DNA of 51,915 bases. Origin: Daejeonella sp. (GTDB lineage: Bacteria; Bacteroidota; Bacteroidia; Sphingobacteriales; Sphingobacteriaceae). The notes under the pieces were generated by a model. It did no database searches. It was given only the letters and a program-made list of their open reading frames with translations, and was not told the DNA's origin. Every line of letters starts with the position of its first letter. The first letter of the stretch is position 1. The stretch lies in contig NZ_JAUXXZ010000005.1 in the NCBI RefSeq assembly GCF_030684675.1, positions 1 through 51,915 of the forward strand, written 5' to 3'. Both the position numbers and the translations under genes were made by a program. Positions 34,527-43,808 of the stretch are shown here, piece after piece.

Positions 34527-36614
34527 TTAAATTTCGCCATTTCGCTTTCTTGAAAGCCATTCCAGACTTAATAGAGCAAGTATCATAAAAAATAATAGTT
34601 TCAGATCTATAAGCTCACTATACTTTGGGTTTTCATAAAATACTGATTTCACCTGCTCATTTGCTTTGATCAATGCCGGTAGTTCATCAAGCTGCGCAGG
34701 AAAGAGCATCTGACCACCATTCTGCTTTGCGATTGTGAATAATAACTGATGATTCGCGATACTCTGTTTATATTCAGAATCTTGCCTGCTTACTATAAAT
34801 TGTCCTTCTGCCTGATGTTTTACACTCCCAAGAGCTGTAACGGCAGTATAATTGTGCTCTCCGGCAACTAATTCTCCGGCATCAAGTTGATATGAGTTTA
34901 AAGTGCGTGAAAAAACGAATGAATAGCTTTTACCATTTTTGTTCTTAAGGGATATATTGACATCAGGCGTATTTACCAACTCAAAAGCATCATTATATAA
35001 TTCCGCATTCAGAATGACATGTTCATTCTCATCAAAAGTATTCTTTGACGCATAGACCCTGAATTTACGCTTATCATCTGCGCTAACGAGGTACTGTACG
35101 GTTTTTGTAATTAACTCATCGATAGCCTCGTGACTGGCATTTTCCTGGAAATCCTCCAGCCTCCAACGCCAGATTCCCTCCCCGGCAAGAACGGCAATTC
35201 TGCGCTGAACATCCTCTCCAAACAATAATAATGGCTTTTCTGTCTGTAATTTTCCGATCTGCTGGTTCATCAGCAGACTTGAAGGCCCTTTCAAACCATA
35301 ATTGCCGAACGGAGTTAAAAGAGGCCCGAAATTACTGATCTTTGTCCTGCTGTTTTCGCTGAGTGTAAAGGCATAAAAATCGGTTTTAATAGCCGCGGTA
35401 GCTTCCTGCATCATCCCGCTTGAATTAAGGCTAACTAAGCTTTGTGATGCAGAAAAAGCAGGAATATTACTCTGAGCACCCAAAACATAAAGTATAGGCT
35501 TGGCAGCACCCAACTTCAGTACATCCATGGCATTATTACTGATTGAAGGCACCTGATGCAAAATAAGCAGACCTGCTTCCTGAATTTCTGCCGGAGTAGC
35601 CTCCTGGCCCATACGAACCTTTACTGAATAGTTCTTATTGATCTCGATGGATTGTCTGATTGCGCTGATATCCGGATGAGGGGCATTGGCAATAATCAGA
35701 ACGTTCTTTCTCCCGTCAATAACCTCTACAAAAATGGTTTGAGCATTATTGATCAGGGATAACTCGTTTGAAAGAGCTGCAAGTTTGATTTTGTAGGATT
35801 GAACCCCCTTTTTTTCTGCAGGTAAGTTCAGTAAAATAGTTTGTCGGAATTCATTGGAATTGATCGATACAGGTTTTGATAGGAGAACATCTGATTCTGA
35901 ACTAACTGTAAGCATGGAAGTACTCCCTTCCGATTGATAAGCCTCAATACTTACCCCGATCTGAAACTGATTACCCAGATAGGCAATGTTGTTATAATTC
36001 ACGTTGGTGATCAGAAGATCACGCTTTGCAATAGTATCACCAAGTGCAATGGCATAAATTGGTGCTTTGAGATTCTTACTCTCATATTGCGGATTTGAGC
36101 CTCTGTTATAAATTCCGTCAGTTCCAATAATGACAGCCCCAATATTGCGGTTGGAGAATTGATCATCGATTAGCTTAAAAACCGATGAAATATCCGTCAG
36201 AGAGCCATCATACTTTACATCAAGTCCACTTTTGATTTTTTCGGCAAAATTGAATGTACGTAACTCATAATCAGCCGAGAGATCCTTTTCAAGTTTTTTG
36301 AGCTGATTATTATACTTTCGCCAGTTGAAATCTTTGGTTTTGGAGAGAAGGATTGAAGCTGAATTATCCTGAGCAAGGATAATTAAGGGTTTCTCAACTG
36401 TGCGGTTAATTGTTTTGACGAGAGGAGAAAAAAGTAAAAATGCGATCGTAGAAATTGCAATAGATCTGAGAGCAAATAGAAAATATCTTAGGGTTTTATG
36501 AAGATGCCCGGATGGTTTATATAAAAGAAAGGCATAAGAAATACCCAATCCCATACAGGCCAGGAGCCATAAATAGCTTTCTGAAGTAAATTGAATTTGA
36601 AATAATAGCGGCAT
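34527..36614 (-). CDS. VWA-domain-like membrane protein (BatA-related, Bacteroidota type)
   Basis: A 695-residue protein: two N-terminal membrane segments (residues about 14-30 and 45-65), then a von Willebrand A-like domain that begins LIILAQDNSASI (a D-x-S-x-S-like metal site in variant form) and contains GAVIIGTDGIYNRGSNP. A GATase/DUF4159-like central part (VLIILANAPHPDISAIRQSIE) and a beta-sandwich follow, with one C-terminal membrane segment (LLFFMILALLSLEWLSRK). The layout is common in Bacteroidota next to Bat/aerotolerance genes, but the true function is unknown. Confidence 0.78.
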   Translation of the reverse strand: MPLLFQIQFTSESYLWLLACMGLGISYAFLLYKPSGHLHKTLRYFLFALRSIAISTIAFLLFSPLVKTINRTVEKPLIILAQDNSASILLSKTKDFNWRKYNNQLKKLEKDLSADYELRTFNFAEKIKSGLDVKYDGSLTDISSVFKLIDDQFSNRNIGAVIIGTDGIYNRGSNPQYESKNLKAPIYAIALGDTIAKRDLLITNVNYNNIAYLGNQFQIGVSIEAYQSEGSTSMLTVSSESDVLLSKPVSINSNEFRQTILLNLPAEKKGVQSYKIKLAALSNELSLINNAQTIFVEVIDGRKNVLIIANAPHPDISAIRQSIEINKNYSVKVRMGQEATPAEIQEAGLLILHQVPSISNNAMDVLKLGAAKPILYVLGAQSNIPAFSASQSLVSLNSSGMMQEATAAIKTDFYAFTLSENSRTKISNFGPLLTPFGNYGLKGPSSLLMNQQIGKLQTEKPLLLFGEDVQRRIAVLAGEGIWRWRLEDFQENASHEAIDELITKTVQYLVSADDKRKFRVYASKNTFDENEHVILNAELYNDAFELVNTPDVNISLKNKNGKSYSFVFSRTLNSYQLDAGELVAGEHNYTAVTALGSVKHQAEGQFIVSRQDSEYKQSIANHQLLFTIAKQNGGQMLFPAQLDELPALIKANEQVKSVFYENPKYSELIDLKLLFFMILALLSLEWLSRKRNGEI

Positions 36615-36667
36615 AGCTAATACAAATATGCCTTTTTAAATCTAAGCTTTCAATCTTTCATGAGATA

Positions 36668-37393
36668 TTAATCTATCTCGAAATTAGCATTGACCACCGC
36701 AATTATCTCCTTTCTGATGGAACTGACATCATTCACACCATAATCAGAAATCAGGTTTGAATTTTCGGGAGTGATTTGTAGCACTCCCATTCTTGCACTT
36801 TTGAGAGCTCCCAGTTCCCGCCCTGTAGCTTCTGCAATCCGCTCGCCACGAATCATAGCATCTTTGGCGGCTGCCGCTTGTATCTCGATTTTTATATCTC
36901 CGATTTTGGTATAGTAATATTCAGGCTGATTAACCTGAAAATTAACTCCCCGCTCAACCAATGAACTGATCTCAATAGACATCGCTTTAATCAATTGAAC
37001 GTCAGAAGCTGAGATATCTATCATTTGAGAGGCATTAAAAGACCTGATACCCGTGTTCTGTCCCTGCTGATTAAATGAATAATTAGGAAAAGACGTGATC
37101 GTTTGTACATTAACTTTATCGCTGGTAAAGCCTTTAGACTTAAAGTATTCCATTAGGATCGGCTTTTGAGCCTGAAGTAAACGATAAGCTTCTAAAGCCG
37201 TTGCAGCCTCAACACTCAGAGTTCCACGCAATACCCCCAGATCAGAAACAATAACCTGTTTGGCAGAGCCTGTCACAGTGATCGTCTGGTTCTCACTTTT
37301 AATCTTTCGCCATGTACCTGAAAATATGAAAGTAGAAACGATCAGGGAAAATCCTAAAATGGCAAATGGAATGATGAAGCGATTGTTTATCAT
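36668..37393 (-). CDS. SIMPL domain-containing protein (DUF541)
   Basis: A 241-residue protein with an N-terminal membrane anchor (residues 7-26) and one SIMPL domain: TITVTGSAKQVIVSDLGVLRGTLSVEA at the start and AAAKDAMIRGERIAEATGRELGAL near residue 190, both typical. It is probably periplasmic. SIMPL proteins have been linked to stress and signalling, but no enzymatic activity is established. It lies 53 bp upstream of the VWA-type gene on the same strand. Confidence 0.9.
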   Translation of the reverse strand: MINNRFIIPFAILGFSLIVSTFIFSGTWRKIKSENQTITVTGSAKQVIVSDLGVLRGTLSVEAATALEAYRLLQAQKPILMEYFKSKGFTSDKVNVQTITSFPNYSFNQQGQNTGIRSFNASQMIDISASDVQLIKAMSIEISSLVERGVNFQVNQPEYYYTKIGDIKIEIQAAAAKDAMIRGERIAEATGRELGALKSARMGVLQITPENSNLISDYGVNDVSSIRKEIIAVVNANFEID

Positions 37394-37439
37394 GATATTA
37401 ATTTAAGCATAAATTATAAACAACAATGACAAATTCTAT

Positions 37440-37575
37440 ACCATCTTTAGGATGAAAGCAGAAAGCGCAAAGCTTAAAGCAGAAAGCTAAAAGCAGAAAG
37501 ATGAAAGGAAAAGTAAATTGATCCCTCAGATCTCGTACCTCAGACATCAGACCTCATATCTCTGACCTCACATCT
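37440..37575. repeat. Low-complexity repeats between SIMPL and fabG genes
   Basis: Two arrays lie side by side: AAAGCAGAAAGC-type units (three to four copies, 37448-37505) and CCTCAGAYCTC/ACCTCATATCTC-type units (37525-37575). Both are tandem, near-perfect words of 9-12 bases. Non-coding. Confidence 0.7.
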
Positions 37576-37576
37576 C

Positions 37577-38320
37577 CTACAGCATCCCCCCATCAACCGG
37601 AATCACCTGCCCCGTGATGTAAGAACTCATGTCAGAGCCCAGGAATACGCAAAGATTTGCGACATCTTCAGTTTCACCTGCACGTTTCAAAGGGATTGCC
37701 TGTGCCCAGCCTTCAACTACCTTTGGATCGAGCACTTCGGTCATTTCGGTTCTGATAAAACCCGGAGCAACAACATTGGAACGGATATTTCTTGAACCCA
37801 GTTCTTTGGCAACTGATTTAGAGAATCCAATAATCCCGGCCTTGGAAGCTGCATAATTTGCCTGCCCGGCATTTCCCTGCACTCCTACAACTGAACTCAT
37901 ATTGATGAATACACCTTTTCTGTTCTTCATCATAATCTTTGATGCAGCCTTGGTTACATTGAAGATAGATTTAAGGTTGACGTTTAAAACTTCATCCCAG
38001 TTTTCTTCAGTCATACGCATCAATAAACCATCTTTCGTTATACCTGCGTTATTGACTACAACATCCAGACTTCCAAAATCAGCCACAATGTTGTTGATCA
38101 GTTTCTCAGCCTCATCGAATTTTGAAGCATCCGAACGATATCCTTTGACCTTGGTTCCAAAGCTTTGCAACTCCTTTTCTAAAGCCTCACCCTTCTCAAC
38201 AGAAGAAAGATAGGTAAATGCTACATCTGCACCATGTTCAGCGAATTTTTCAGCGATCTTTCGGCCAATCCCTTTTGATGCTCCGGTAATTAATGCTATT
38301 TTTCCTTCAAGTAATTTCAT
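37577..38320 (-). CDS. fabG: 3-oxoacyl-[acyl-carrier-protein] reductase
   Basis: A 247-residue classical SDR of FabG type. It has ALITGASKGIGRKIA (the NADPH loop), VVNNAGITKDGLLMRM (the FabG-specific substrate-helix start), INMSSVVGVQGNAGQANYAASKAG with the Ser-Tyr-Lys catalytic set, VAPGFIRTEMT and the C-terminal YITGQVIPVDGGM. It reduces beta-ketoacyl-ACP in fatty acid synthesis. No other fab gene is adjacent. Confidence 0.95.
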   Translation of the reverse strand: MKLLEGKIALITGASKGIGRKIAEKFAEHGADVAFTYLSSVEKGEALEKELQSFGTKVKGYRSDASKFDEAEKLINNIVADFGSLDVVVNNAGITKDGLLMRMTEENWDEVLNVNLKSIFNVTKAASKIMMKNRKGVFINMSSVVGVQGNAGQANYAASKAGIIGFSKSVAKELGSRNIRSNVVAPGFIRTEMTEVLDPKVVEGWAQAIPLKRAGETEDVANLCVFLGSDMSSYITGQVIPVDGGML

Positions 38321-38387
38321 AATGGATTTTAAATTGAAACTAGAAATTTTCCAAAAATAAATTAAATTTTATCAACAGGAGTATGCT

Positions 38388-39080
38388 ATGGAACATCTTG
38401 AACAATTTTATGACGAATTAAGCAGCAGCTATACCGAACTAATCAGTAAATGTGTACCGCGCTATCATGAAATGCTTTTTAACATGTTCCGGTATATTCC
38501 TGAAAGTTTTAAGCCAAAGCGTATTATTGACCTGGGATGTGGTACCGGAAACCTGACCCAGGAGATACTGAACCACTTTCCGGATGCCGAGATCCATGCA
38601 CTCGACCTTTCCGAAGATATACTGGATGAGTGCAAAAAGCGTTTTCCCGGCGCTAAAAATATCAGCTACATCAAGGCTGATTTCAGACAGATGAGCCTTG
38701 AGTACAGTACTTATGATCTGGTGATGTCTAGTATAGCAATTCACCACATTGAAGACCCATTTAAAATACAATTATATCAGGATGTATACAGTGCCCTGAG
38801 ATATAATGGCCTATTTATTTTTGCAGATCAAACCAGGGGAATTACCGATGAGATCTATAAAAAGAATATTTCATGCTGGAAAGAGGAAGCCATAAAACTT
38901 GGCTCAACCGAGGAAAACTGGAAGATGTGGATGGAGCACCAGGATGCACATGATCATCATAGTCCGGTAGGCTGGCACCTCAATCAGCTGGAAAATGTCG
39001 GTTTCAAACAGGTCGACCTGCTCTCTAAGTATTTAATGTGGGGAGTATTCTGGGCAAAAAAAACTCAGGAAAAACGCTGA
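38388..39080 (+). CDS. Class I SAM-dependent methyltransferase
   Basis: A 230-residue protein with the Rossmann methyltransferase motifs: motif [13 protein letters not shown] (residues about 45-56), acidic loop ALDLSEDIL (motif II), KADFRQM (motif III) and [13 protein letters not shown] (motif IV). It belongs to the UbiE/COQ5-like Methyltransf type; the substrate cannot be told. Its 3' end overlaps the converging msrB 3' end by 16 bp. Confidence 0.9.
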   Translation: MEHLEQFYDELSSSYTELISKCVPRYHEMLFNMFRYIPESFKPKRIIDLGCGTGNLTQEILNHFPDAEIHALDLSEDILDECKKRFPGAKNISYIKADFRQMSLEYSTYDLVMSSIAIHHIEDPFKIQLYQDVYSALRYNGLFIFADQTRGITDEIYKKNISCWKEEAIKLGSTEENWKMWMEHQDAHDHHSPVGWHLNQLENVGFKQVDLLSKYLMWGVFWAKKTQEKR

Positions 39081-39451
39081 GCAGACAGATTCACCACAGG
39101 TACAAATTTCATTGAAAGTGAATTCACGCAATGACGGGTATTTTTCGGAGTTAATTTTTCACCTTCAAAAACATGCCCTAAGTGGCCGCCACAATTATTA
39201 CATAATATTTCTGTCCGATTGCCATCTCTGTCGGTCAGTTTCTTCACTGCACCCTCAATTTCATCGTCAAAACTTGGCCATCCGCAATGAGAATCAAATT
39301 TATCTTCAGAACGGTACAAAGGAGAATTACATTGCCTGCAGCAGTAAACTCCTGACTTCTTATTTTCGAGATATTCTCCTGAATAAGGTCTCTCAGTGCC
39401 TTTATGCAGGATGATGTATTCTTCTTCGGGTGTTAATTTGTTGTATTCCAT
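39065..39451 (-). CDS. msrB: Peptide-methionine (R)-S-oxide reductase
   Basis: A 128-residue MsrB. The zinc-binding pairs are present (Cys38-x-x-Cys41 in CRQC and Cys84-x-x-Cys87 in CNNC). [18 protein letters not shown] and [11 protein letters not shown] follow, the last with catalytic Cys108. It reduces R-methionine sulfoxide in proteins. No MsrA is fused. Convergent with the methyltransferase gene. Confidence 0.96.
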   Translation of the reverse strand: MEYNKLTPEEEYIILHKGTERPYSGEYLENKKSGVYCCRQCNSPLYRSEDKFDSHCGWPSFDDEIEGAVKKLTDRDGNRTEILCNNCGGHLGHVFEGEKLTPKNTRHCVNSLSMKFVPVVNLSAQRFS

Positions 39452-39530
39452 TTAAGACAAATATAAGTAAGCTGCCTAAAAGAGTTCAAATCGCGTGGAG
39501 ATATGACATGGAGTATACAATTTGAATTAT

Positions 39531-39983
39531 CTATGAGCCTGGCTTAATCTTCGGAACTTGATAACAGATCTCCACTTTTGCGACGCCCTTCCCATAGAAC
39601 CCAAGTTCTCTGGCAGCTGCCTGGGAGAGATCAATAATAAAGACTTTAGAATGAGGACCACGATCATTCACTCTGACTTCAACAGTACGCCCATTTTCCA
39701 GATTAGTTACCGTCACAAAAGTTCCGAAAGGTAATTTAAGATGGGCGGCAGTCATTTTCCTATTGTTGAAAATTTCGCCGTTTGCGGTGCGTCTGCCATG
39801 AAATTTACTGGCATAATAAGTAGCCCTTCCTTTAACAATACGGAGACTATCAGTCCGGAAATTTTGATTAAGTATGCTATCAGTCTGAATACTATCCTTC
39901 TGTAAATCTATTTGTTGTGCCGAAATCGAAGAAATTGAAATAAAGCTGAAGAGTATAAAAATTAGTGTTTTCATCTGCTTCAT
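39531..39983 (-). CDS. Septal ring lytic transglycosylase RlpA-like protein
   Basis: A 150-residue secreted protein with a signal peptide (residues 1-22, ending SSISAQ). The double-psi beta-barrel of RlpA covers about 50-145: RATYYASKFHGRRTANGEIFNNRKMTAAHLKLPFGTFVTVTNL, then VEVRVNDRGPHSKVFIIDLSQAAARELGF. No SPOR domain and no lipobox are present. RlpA enzymes cut denuded glycan strands at the septum; activity here is by family only. Confidence 0.9.
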   Translation of the reverse strand: MKQMKTLIFILFSFISISSISAQQIDLQKDSIQTDSILNQNFRTDSLRIVKGRATYYASKFHGRRTANGEIFNNRKMTAAHLKLPFGTFVTVTNLENGRTVEVRVNDRGPHSKVFIIDLSQAAARELGFYGKGVAKVEICYQVPKIKPGS

Positions 39984-40113
39984 TCATTGGTTAATAAATG
40001 CAAAGGTCGCGATTTTGAGCCGAAAGAGCAAATTCAACCTCCTGCAGCATTATATGGATTAGAGACCAAATCTCTTTTTCTATTGCTCAGGTGTGATATT
40101 ACAGCTTGATGTG

Positions 40114-41811
40114 CTAATATTTTTTGTGGAAATGTTCATGCTCCTTATCCGTTGGATTTAGACGATGCTTAGCTTCGTTAACCCTCAGTTCTATCCTTCT
40201 GATCTTACCACTAATGGTTTTCGGCAATGAATCAGGAAATTCTATTATTCTTGGCACCTTATAATTTGCTAATCGTTTTTCAGCAAATGAAAATATGTTA
40301 TCTGCCAGCATCTTACCTGGACTGACTCCTTCTCTCAGCATAATAAATGCCTTAACAACATACCCTCTTATTGGGTGAGGACTTGCTATTACAGCTGCCT
40401 CTACAATATCTTCATGTTCTATAAGAGCGCTTTCAACTTCAAAAGGGCCAATTCTATATCCGGATGCTTTAATTATATCATCATTTCTACCTACAAACCA
40501 AACATAGCCCTCTTCATCCTTATATGCTTTATCGCCAGTGTAATATAAATTATGCCTGAATACCAATGAAGTTCTTTCTTTGTCATTTAAGTATTCTATA
40601 AACAATCCATTATTTTTCATGGTGTTTAACTGAACACAAATTACACCCTCCTCCAGGGGTGGGACTTCATTACCATCATCATCAAAAATTCCTATATCAT
40701 ATAGAAAAGTGGGCTTGCCCATTGAACCAGGTTTCAAGTCGTTTCCCGGTAAATTGCAAATCAAGGCAGTGGTCTCAGTTTGCCCATATCCATCACGAAT
40801 TGCAACACCCGTAGCTTTTTCCCATTTATCAATCACATCGGGGTTCAATGGCTCGCCGGCGGCACAGCAAGACCTAAGGCTTAAATTATAAATACTTATA
40901 TCTTCCTGAATCAACATTCTTATGACTGTAGGCGATCCGCAAAAAGTTGTAATCTTAAATTCTTCCATTGCCTCTAATTGTTCTTTAGCAATGAAGCTGT
41001 CTGTTTGATTGGCAAATATTGTTGTACCGCAATTCCAGGGAGCAAAAAAGCTGGACCATGCAAATTTTGCCCAGCCTGGTGAAGAAATATTATAATGGAT
41101 GTCACCTCTTTGGCATCCCAGCCAGGAAGAAGTTGTTAAATGTCCAAAAAGATAGGTAAAATGTGTATGAACAACAATTTTTGGTAAACCCGTTGTTCCA
41201 GAGGTAAAGAAATACAAAAATGGATCATCAGATTTAGTTCTTACCGTACTTGCATCCCTTTCTTCATCATGAATATCTTCAAAACTATTCCAGCCATATT
41301 TTTGACCTCCCACAATGATCTTGAGTCCGATTTGTGCTCCAAGCTTTTTTTCGGCTTCGTCAATCAGGTCAGCATGGTCAATGTGAGCGATAATAATTTG
41401 AGGTAAAAGGGTATTAAACCGATACAATAGATCGTGAACGGTCAGATTCGTGGCGGTTGGCATTATGATAAACCCACCTTTAATTGTTGCCAATATACTT
41501 ATCCAATTTTCAGGGATTAATGGTAAAACCGAGTAAATTATGTCTCCCTTCTGACCACCATGTTTTCTGATATAATTGACCAATTGATTTGATAATTTAT
41601 AGATAGCTTCAAATGAAAAAACTTTTTTTGAGTTTTTATACTTCCATATCAAGGCATCAGAATTTCCATGCTTTAAAACATTCATCGGATAGAAAATATC
41701 TTCAACCCAATTGAAGAAATCTGGTTTATCGAGTTGTAAGGATGAAAGCGAATTCAACTCTCCTTTTTCGATGTTTCTGATTACTTCTGAGTAAAAATTA
41801 AGGATATCCAT
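40114..41811 (-). CDS. Acyl-CoA synthetase (AMP-forming), medium-chain (ACSM-like) type
   Basis: A 565-residue ANL superfamily enzyme. The P-loop YFFTSGTTGLPKIVVHTH (about residue 210) binds ATP phosphates. GWAKFAWSSFFAPWNCG is typical of the medium-chain (ACSM) branch. DGYGQTET, the hinge YYTGDKAYKDEEGYVWFVGRNDDIIKASGYRIGPFEVES and the terminal catalytic lysine in KTISGKIRR are all present. It makes acyl-CoA from a fatty acid, ATP and CoA. It is the gene immediately beyond the first attC-like hairpin, and it lacks one of its own downstream, so it is probably the chromosomal flank of the cassette array. Confidence 0.92.
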   Translation of the reverse strand: MDILNFYSEVIRNIEKGELNSLSSLQLDKPDFFNWVEDIFYPMNVLKHGNSDALIWKYKNSKKVFSFEAIYKLSNQLVNYIRKHGGQKGDIIYSVLPLIPENWISILATIKGGFIIMPTATNLTVHDLLYRFNTLLPQIIIAHIDHADLIDEAEKKLGAQIGLKIIVGGQKYGWNSFEDIHDEERDASTVRTKSDDPFLYFFTSGTTGLPKIVVHTHFTYLFGHLTTSSWLGCQRGDIHYNISSPGWAKFAWSSFFAPWNCGTTIFANQTDSFIAKEQLEAMEEFKITTFCGSPTVIRMLIQEDISIYNLSLRSCCAAGEPLNPDVIDKWEKATGVAIRDGYGQTETTALICNLPGNDLKPGSMGKPTFLYDIGIFDDDGNEVPPLEEGVICVQLNTMKNNGLFIEYLNDKERTSLVFRHNLYYTGDKAYKDEEGYVWFVGRNDDIIKASGYRIGPFEVESALIEHEDIVEAAVIASPHPIRGYVVKAFIMLREGVSPGKMLADNIFSFAEKRLANYKVPRIIEFPDSLPKTISGKIRRIELRVNEAKHRLNPTDKEHEHFHKKY

Positions 41812-41839
41812 TTTGTGTTTTTATTGAAGGTAAGGGTTT

Positions 41840-41966
41840 GGGGTTTGGCGCAGTGGCGGATTTTCAGCACAAATATACATTAGCAGCACAAAGCTTAAAC
41901 CTTGCACTAAACTGTCATAGAAGCACTTAACCCGCCATTGAGCCAATCGTCTTTTGGCGGCAGGTT
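41840..41966 (-). repeat. attC-like hairpin 1
   Basis: TTTGGCGCAGTGGCGGA (41844 on) faces CCCGCCATTGAGCCAA (41931-41946) as an imperfect inverted repeat of about 17 bp with bulges. Read on the minus strand it starts CCGCCAAAAG and shares the central word AAGTGCTTC with the other two sites. It lies 2 bp after the end of the frameshifted gene. The 3' end is degenerate compared with sites 2 and 3. Confidence 0.6.
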
Positions 41967-41968
41967 TT

Positions 41969-42593
41969 TTAATATACCGTCTTAATAATTGCTGTCACAC
42001 CAGATATAAGTTCATCAACTTCTTCTTGTTTTGGTTCCCTTGTTTTACTATGGTCACACAAGTTTCTTATGTCACCTAAATGCTGAATTTTCCTCCAAGT
42101 CGGAGTATCATAAATTCCTGAAGATTTTAAAATATCATTAAAGTCCGAAATTGACGAGTTCTTTTTTGTTAATTTCAAATTATGATTAGTCAAAACCTGT
42201 CCCAAATGTTTTTCAAGGACTACTCCTGCAATTGCACCGGCACCCCGTGTAAATTTATTTTTATTAAGTTCTTTGGCTGCATCAAGTTCACTATCAAACA
42301 AGTCTGCTTGAACTAACTGTCTTATATCGAAAAGCGTGCTTTCAAATCGTCTTTTTATGGCCTTTAAAATATTTAATTAAGACAAGAGATTCTGAATACC
42401 AACTTTGATATTCTTTATTGAAAGGAAGTATTTTTTTAATGTATTCCTGCACTTTTTTTTCATCCTTGAATGCAGCTTTGATTTGTTCCGCAATTTTTTC
42501 AGGGTAACATTCATATTTTATTGAAACATCCAAGTTATCTCCCTTGTCAATCAAATGTTTTAGATCTTCCTTGTATTTTTCAATATTCTTCAT
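41969..42593 (-). pseudogene. Frameshifted hypothetical gene (two open frames, one protein)
   Basis: Frame 1 (42593 to 42342, 83 residues) ends soon after an A-run on the minus strand (T5 at 42352-42356 on the plus strand). Shifting one base there joins it to the frame that runs to 41969 without a stop, reading GHKKRRFESTLFDIRQLVQADLFDSE. The joined protein would be about 205 residues, all helical, ending in a conserved-looking part (HLGDIRNLCDHSKTREP). Such ends occur in HEPN/DUF4145-like accessory proteins, but I do not recognise the family. It could be a true mutation, a sequencing error in the homopolymer, or a programmed shift. Confidence 0.65.
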
Positions 42594-42615
42594 TTTCTAT
42601 TGTGAATTTAAACTT

Positions 42616-42700
42616 ACCGCTAATGTTTTGCAGCTTGGCGCATTGGCGGTTTTAGAAGCACTGAACCCGCCATTTTGCCAAACTGCTGATAACACCAGCT
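42616..42700 (-). repeat. attC-like hairpin 2
   Basis: On the minus strand CAGCAGTTTGGCAAAATGGC (then GGGTTCAG) pairs with CTAAAACCGCCAATGCGCCA (then AGCTG), with the loop word TGCTT. It ends GCAAAACATTAGCGG. It lies directly downstream of the 5'-nucleotidase stop. Shape, length (about 85 bp) and order fit an integron attC, although the R box is ATTAGCG, not a strict GTTRRRY. Confidence 0.65.
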
Positions 42701-43628
42701 ATTTTTCTTTCTTTTTCTTTAAAGGTGAGTCAGAACTATATGGTACTTTTGCAGAAGGCACTACTTTCTTTGCTCCGTCTAAATGTACATCTTGGTCGTC
42801 AAAGAAAATATGAGCATTAAATGCTTTAAGTATTTTGTCTTTCGGCATTCCACCAAGAAAAAATGCCTCATCTACATAAACGTCCCAATCTCTTAAAGTT
42901 TTTATCACTCTCATATGGGAAGGACTGTTTCTCGCAGTTACTATTGCTAAACGTAATGGTGTCAATTCAATTGTTGTATCCATATACTGTTGAATTCTTG
43001 ATAGAGTTTTTAACAACTTACCGTGTGGTCCTTCTTTTAATGGGATATTTTCATTGTCACTCTCATTTTTATGAAAGGCATCCATTCCTTGTGATTTATA
43101 TATCTGTTCTGATTCGTCCGAAAATAAAACAGCGTCTGCATCAAATGCAATTCTAACAGTGTCCTTTTCAGATTGAAAATTAGTTGGAGGTTCTAAAATT
43201 AAAGCTGCTGCCGCAGTTTTAGAGTCAATTACTTCTTGAACATCTTGTTCGTTTTTAGAAAGGAATAAATCTACTTGAAAGGCTTCTATATAACTTGCAA
43301 TTTTTTCACCGCCAGTAAATGCAGAGCGTGTAATGTCAAGATTTAAACTTTTGATAGAATTTAATACTCTCACACCTGTTTCTGGACTATTACTGGACAT
43401 AACTATTACTTCAACAAGTCTATTGGTTGTTGATAGTTTATTTAGATTCAATAAGGCTTGAACCAAGTGAAAAGCAGTTCCTGGTTTGAGTTCTTCATTT
43501 TCTTTTTCTCTTTGAACTCTCCTATATTCAGAAATTCCTTTTTCTTTGAATAGTTTGTCTTCCTCTTCAAGGTCAAAAAGTGTTCTGGAAGAAATTCCAA
43601 CAATTAAAGTATTTGTAAAATCTGGCAT
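42699..43628 (-). CDS. 5'-nucleotidase (cytosolic NT5C1-like family)
   Basis: A 309-residue protein of the 5'-nucleotidase family typified by cN-I (Pfam 5-nucleotidase). The N-terminal LIVGISSRTLFDLEEEDKLF and the central AFDADAVLFSDESEQIY with its D-x-D phosphatase motif are characteristic, as are LAIVTARNSPSHMRVIKTLRDW and KILKAFNAHIFFDDQD. It should dephosphorylate nucleoside monophosphates. It sits between two attC-like hairpins as a single-gene cassette. Such an enzyme could also serve in defence by nucleotide depletion, but that is speculation. Confidence 0.9.
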   Translation of the reverse strand: MPDFTNTLIVGISSRTLFDLEEEDKLFKEKGISEYRRVQREKENEELKPGTAFHLVQALLNLNKLSTTNRLVEVIVMSSNSPETGVRVLNSIKSLNLDITRSAFTGGEKIASYIEAFQVDLFLSKNEQDVQEVIDSKTAAAALILEPPTNFQSEKDTVRIAFDADAVLFSDESEQIYKSQGMDAFHKNESDNENIPLKEGPHGKLLKTLSRIQQYMDTTIELTPLRLAIVTARNSPSHMRVIKTLRDWDVYVDEAFFLGGMPKDKILKAFNAHIFFDDQDVHLDGAKKVVPSAKVPYSSDSPLKKKKEK

Positions 43629-43663
43629 ATTTTTAACTTATTGGGTTTTGGTTTATAATTGCT

Positions 43664-43797
43664 GCTAACGTTTTGCAGCTACCCGAAGGTGGCAATTTCG
43701 AAGCACTTCACTGTCAACCAACCACAAACTTTGATGGATGCACAAAGCTTGATTTAACCACTGAACCGCCACTTTTGGGTAGGTGCTGTTGGCGGTA
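43664..43797 (-). repeat. attC-like hairpin 3
   Basis: Minus strand: starts CCGCCAACAGCACCTACCC and ends GGGTAGCTGCAAAACGTTAG (then CAGC). The two ends pair (ACCCaAAAGTGGCggTT with the GCCACCTTCGGGT part). The outer boxes CGCCAAC and GTTAGC are near-complementary, as R'' and R' of an attC are. It lies 12 bp after the RloB stop. Confidence 0.7.
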
Positions 43798-43808
43798 GTA
43801 CTTCTTTG

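Noticed and set aside
41840..43797. Canonical class 1-type attC sites
   Set aside because: The outer boxes deviate from RYYYAAC/GTTRRRY and no integrase is present, so I call them attC-like only.
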